From the NCBI RefSeq assembly GCF_900167095.1, contig NZ_FUXG01000018.1:1-58171 (forward strand): a stretch of DNA of 58,171 nucleotides, given 5' to 3'. Made by a program: the position numbers and the translations under genes. The notes under the pieces were generated by a model. That model was given only the letters and a program-made list of their open reading frames with translations. It did not search any database and was not told the DNA's origin. This DNA comes from Oceanospirillum multiglobuliferum. Lineage in GTDB: Bacteria > Pseudomonadota > Gammaproteobacteria > Pseudomonadales > Halomonadaceae. This document shows, one piece after another, positions 57,793-58,171 of this stretch (positions are counted from its first letter, which is position 1; every line of letters starts with the position of its first letter).

Positions 57793-58171
57793 TAATCAGG
57801 TGTCGTCTGACTTTGCACATACTCTTTCAGTGTTTTGATCGTTGCCCCGCCTGCACTGCAGGCAAAGTAAGAACGTGACCAGAGCGCTGCACTTTTGCTT
57901 TGCCGGGGGATATGGGTATTGAGTATGCGTATCCGGCGTGATGAAACCGATTTCAGGTTGTTCACCATGACGCTGATCGCCAGCTTCGGCGGATAAGCTA
58001 TCAGCAGGTGAACATGATCTGATTCACCGTCCATTTCCAGTAGGTCACACTCCAGCTTTTCACAAGCCGACCCAAATGCTTCGCGCAGTTGCTGAATCAT
58101 ATAACCGTCAAACAGGTTTCGTCGGTACTTGGTGGTAAAGACCAGATGTACAACCAGCTTGGTGACGCTGT
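57792..58171 (-). CDS. tnpA: IS200/IS605 family transposase TnpA (5' end beyond the window)
   Basis: Single-strand HUH transposase. The minus-strand frame is open through the window edge (…TKLVVHLVFTTKYRR… before the ATG at 58100), so the start lies outside. The HUH pair is HVH in GESDHVHLLIAYPP, and the catalytic tyrosine is likely that of LKEYVQSQ near the end. YFACSAGGATIKT precedes it, as in the family. The C terminus looks complete. No tnpB is seen downstream, so it may be the IS200 type. It closes off the pilin region. Confidence 0.88.
   Translation of the reverse strand, partial: SVTKLVVHLVFTTKYRRNLFDGYMIQQLREAFGSACEKLECDLLEMDGESDHVHLLIAYPPKLAISVMVNNLKSVSSRRIRILNTHIPRQSKSAALWSRSYFACSAGGATIKTLKEYVQSQTTPD

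Overview
The window is a chromosomal segment of a gammaproteobacterium. Its ribosomal-protein and RNA polymerase genes read like Pseudomonas/Oceanospirillales versions. The block clpB-pgeF-rluD-bamD-(PP0621 family)-thiO-minor pilins follows the order I know from Pseudomonas. Moderate GC and an EF-Tu of 407 residues point to a marine Oceanospirillales-type organism. This placement is inference from remembered family features, not from a search.

Layout. Positions 1-310 are the end of an rRNA operon (5S rRNA and terminator). birA follows, then a tRNA Tyr-Gly-Thr cluster with its own promoter and terminator, then tRNA-Trp-secE-nusG. From 3 to 32 kb lies the ribosome/RNA polymerase supercluster on the plus strand: rplKA, rplJL, rpoBC, the str operon (rpsL-rpsG-fusA-tuf), the S10 and spc operons, and the alpha operon ending with rplQ. 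Regulatory signals visible in the DNA include an L1 operator, an L10 leader, an attenuator before rpoB, near-consensus promoters for the str and S10 operons, and a long perfect hairpin between spc and alpha.

From 32 to 41.5 kb: uvrA (minus strand) with a LexA box, a YajR-type MFS transporter, ssb, an RmlD-like SDR protein, a PlsC acyltransferase, metF (minus) and a TPR protein. From 41.5 to 49.5 kb, all minus strand: an unrecognised lipoprotein, ilvH and ilvI behind a structured leader ending in a terminator, a lipoprotein with a 15-bp tandem repeat, and clpB with a sigma-32 promoter.

From 49.6 to 57.6 kb: pgeF and rluD (minus), bamD and a PP0621-family protein (plus), thiO (minus), then a type IV pilus minor-pilin cluster (pilV-like, pilX, pilW, fimT/gspH on the minus strand; pilE on the plus strand). 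The window ends inside an IS200/IS605-type transposase.

The housekeeping part is highly conserved. The most unusual items are: (1) a 454-residue PilV-like minor pilin with a 21-residue beta-solenoid/RTX-like repeat block, sitting where pilY1 is expected, while pilY1, pilS and pilR are absent; (2) a roughly 300-nt ilvI leader whose terminator lies just before the start codon and can pair alternatively with an upstream segment; (3) the missing tufB between tRNA-Thr and tRNA-Trp; and (4) the lipoprotein with VTPTP repeats.
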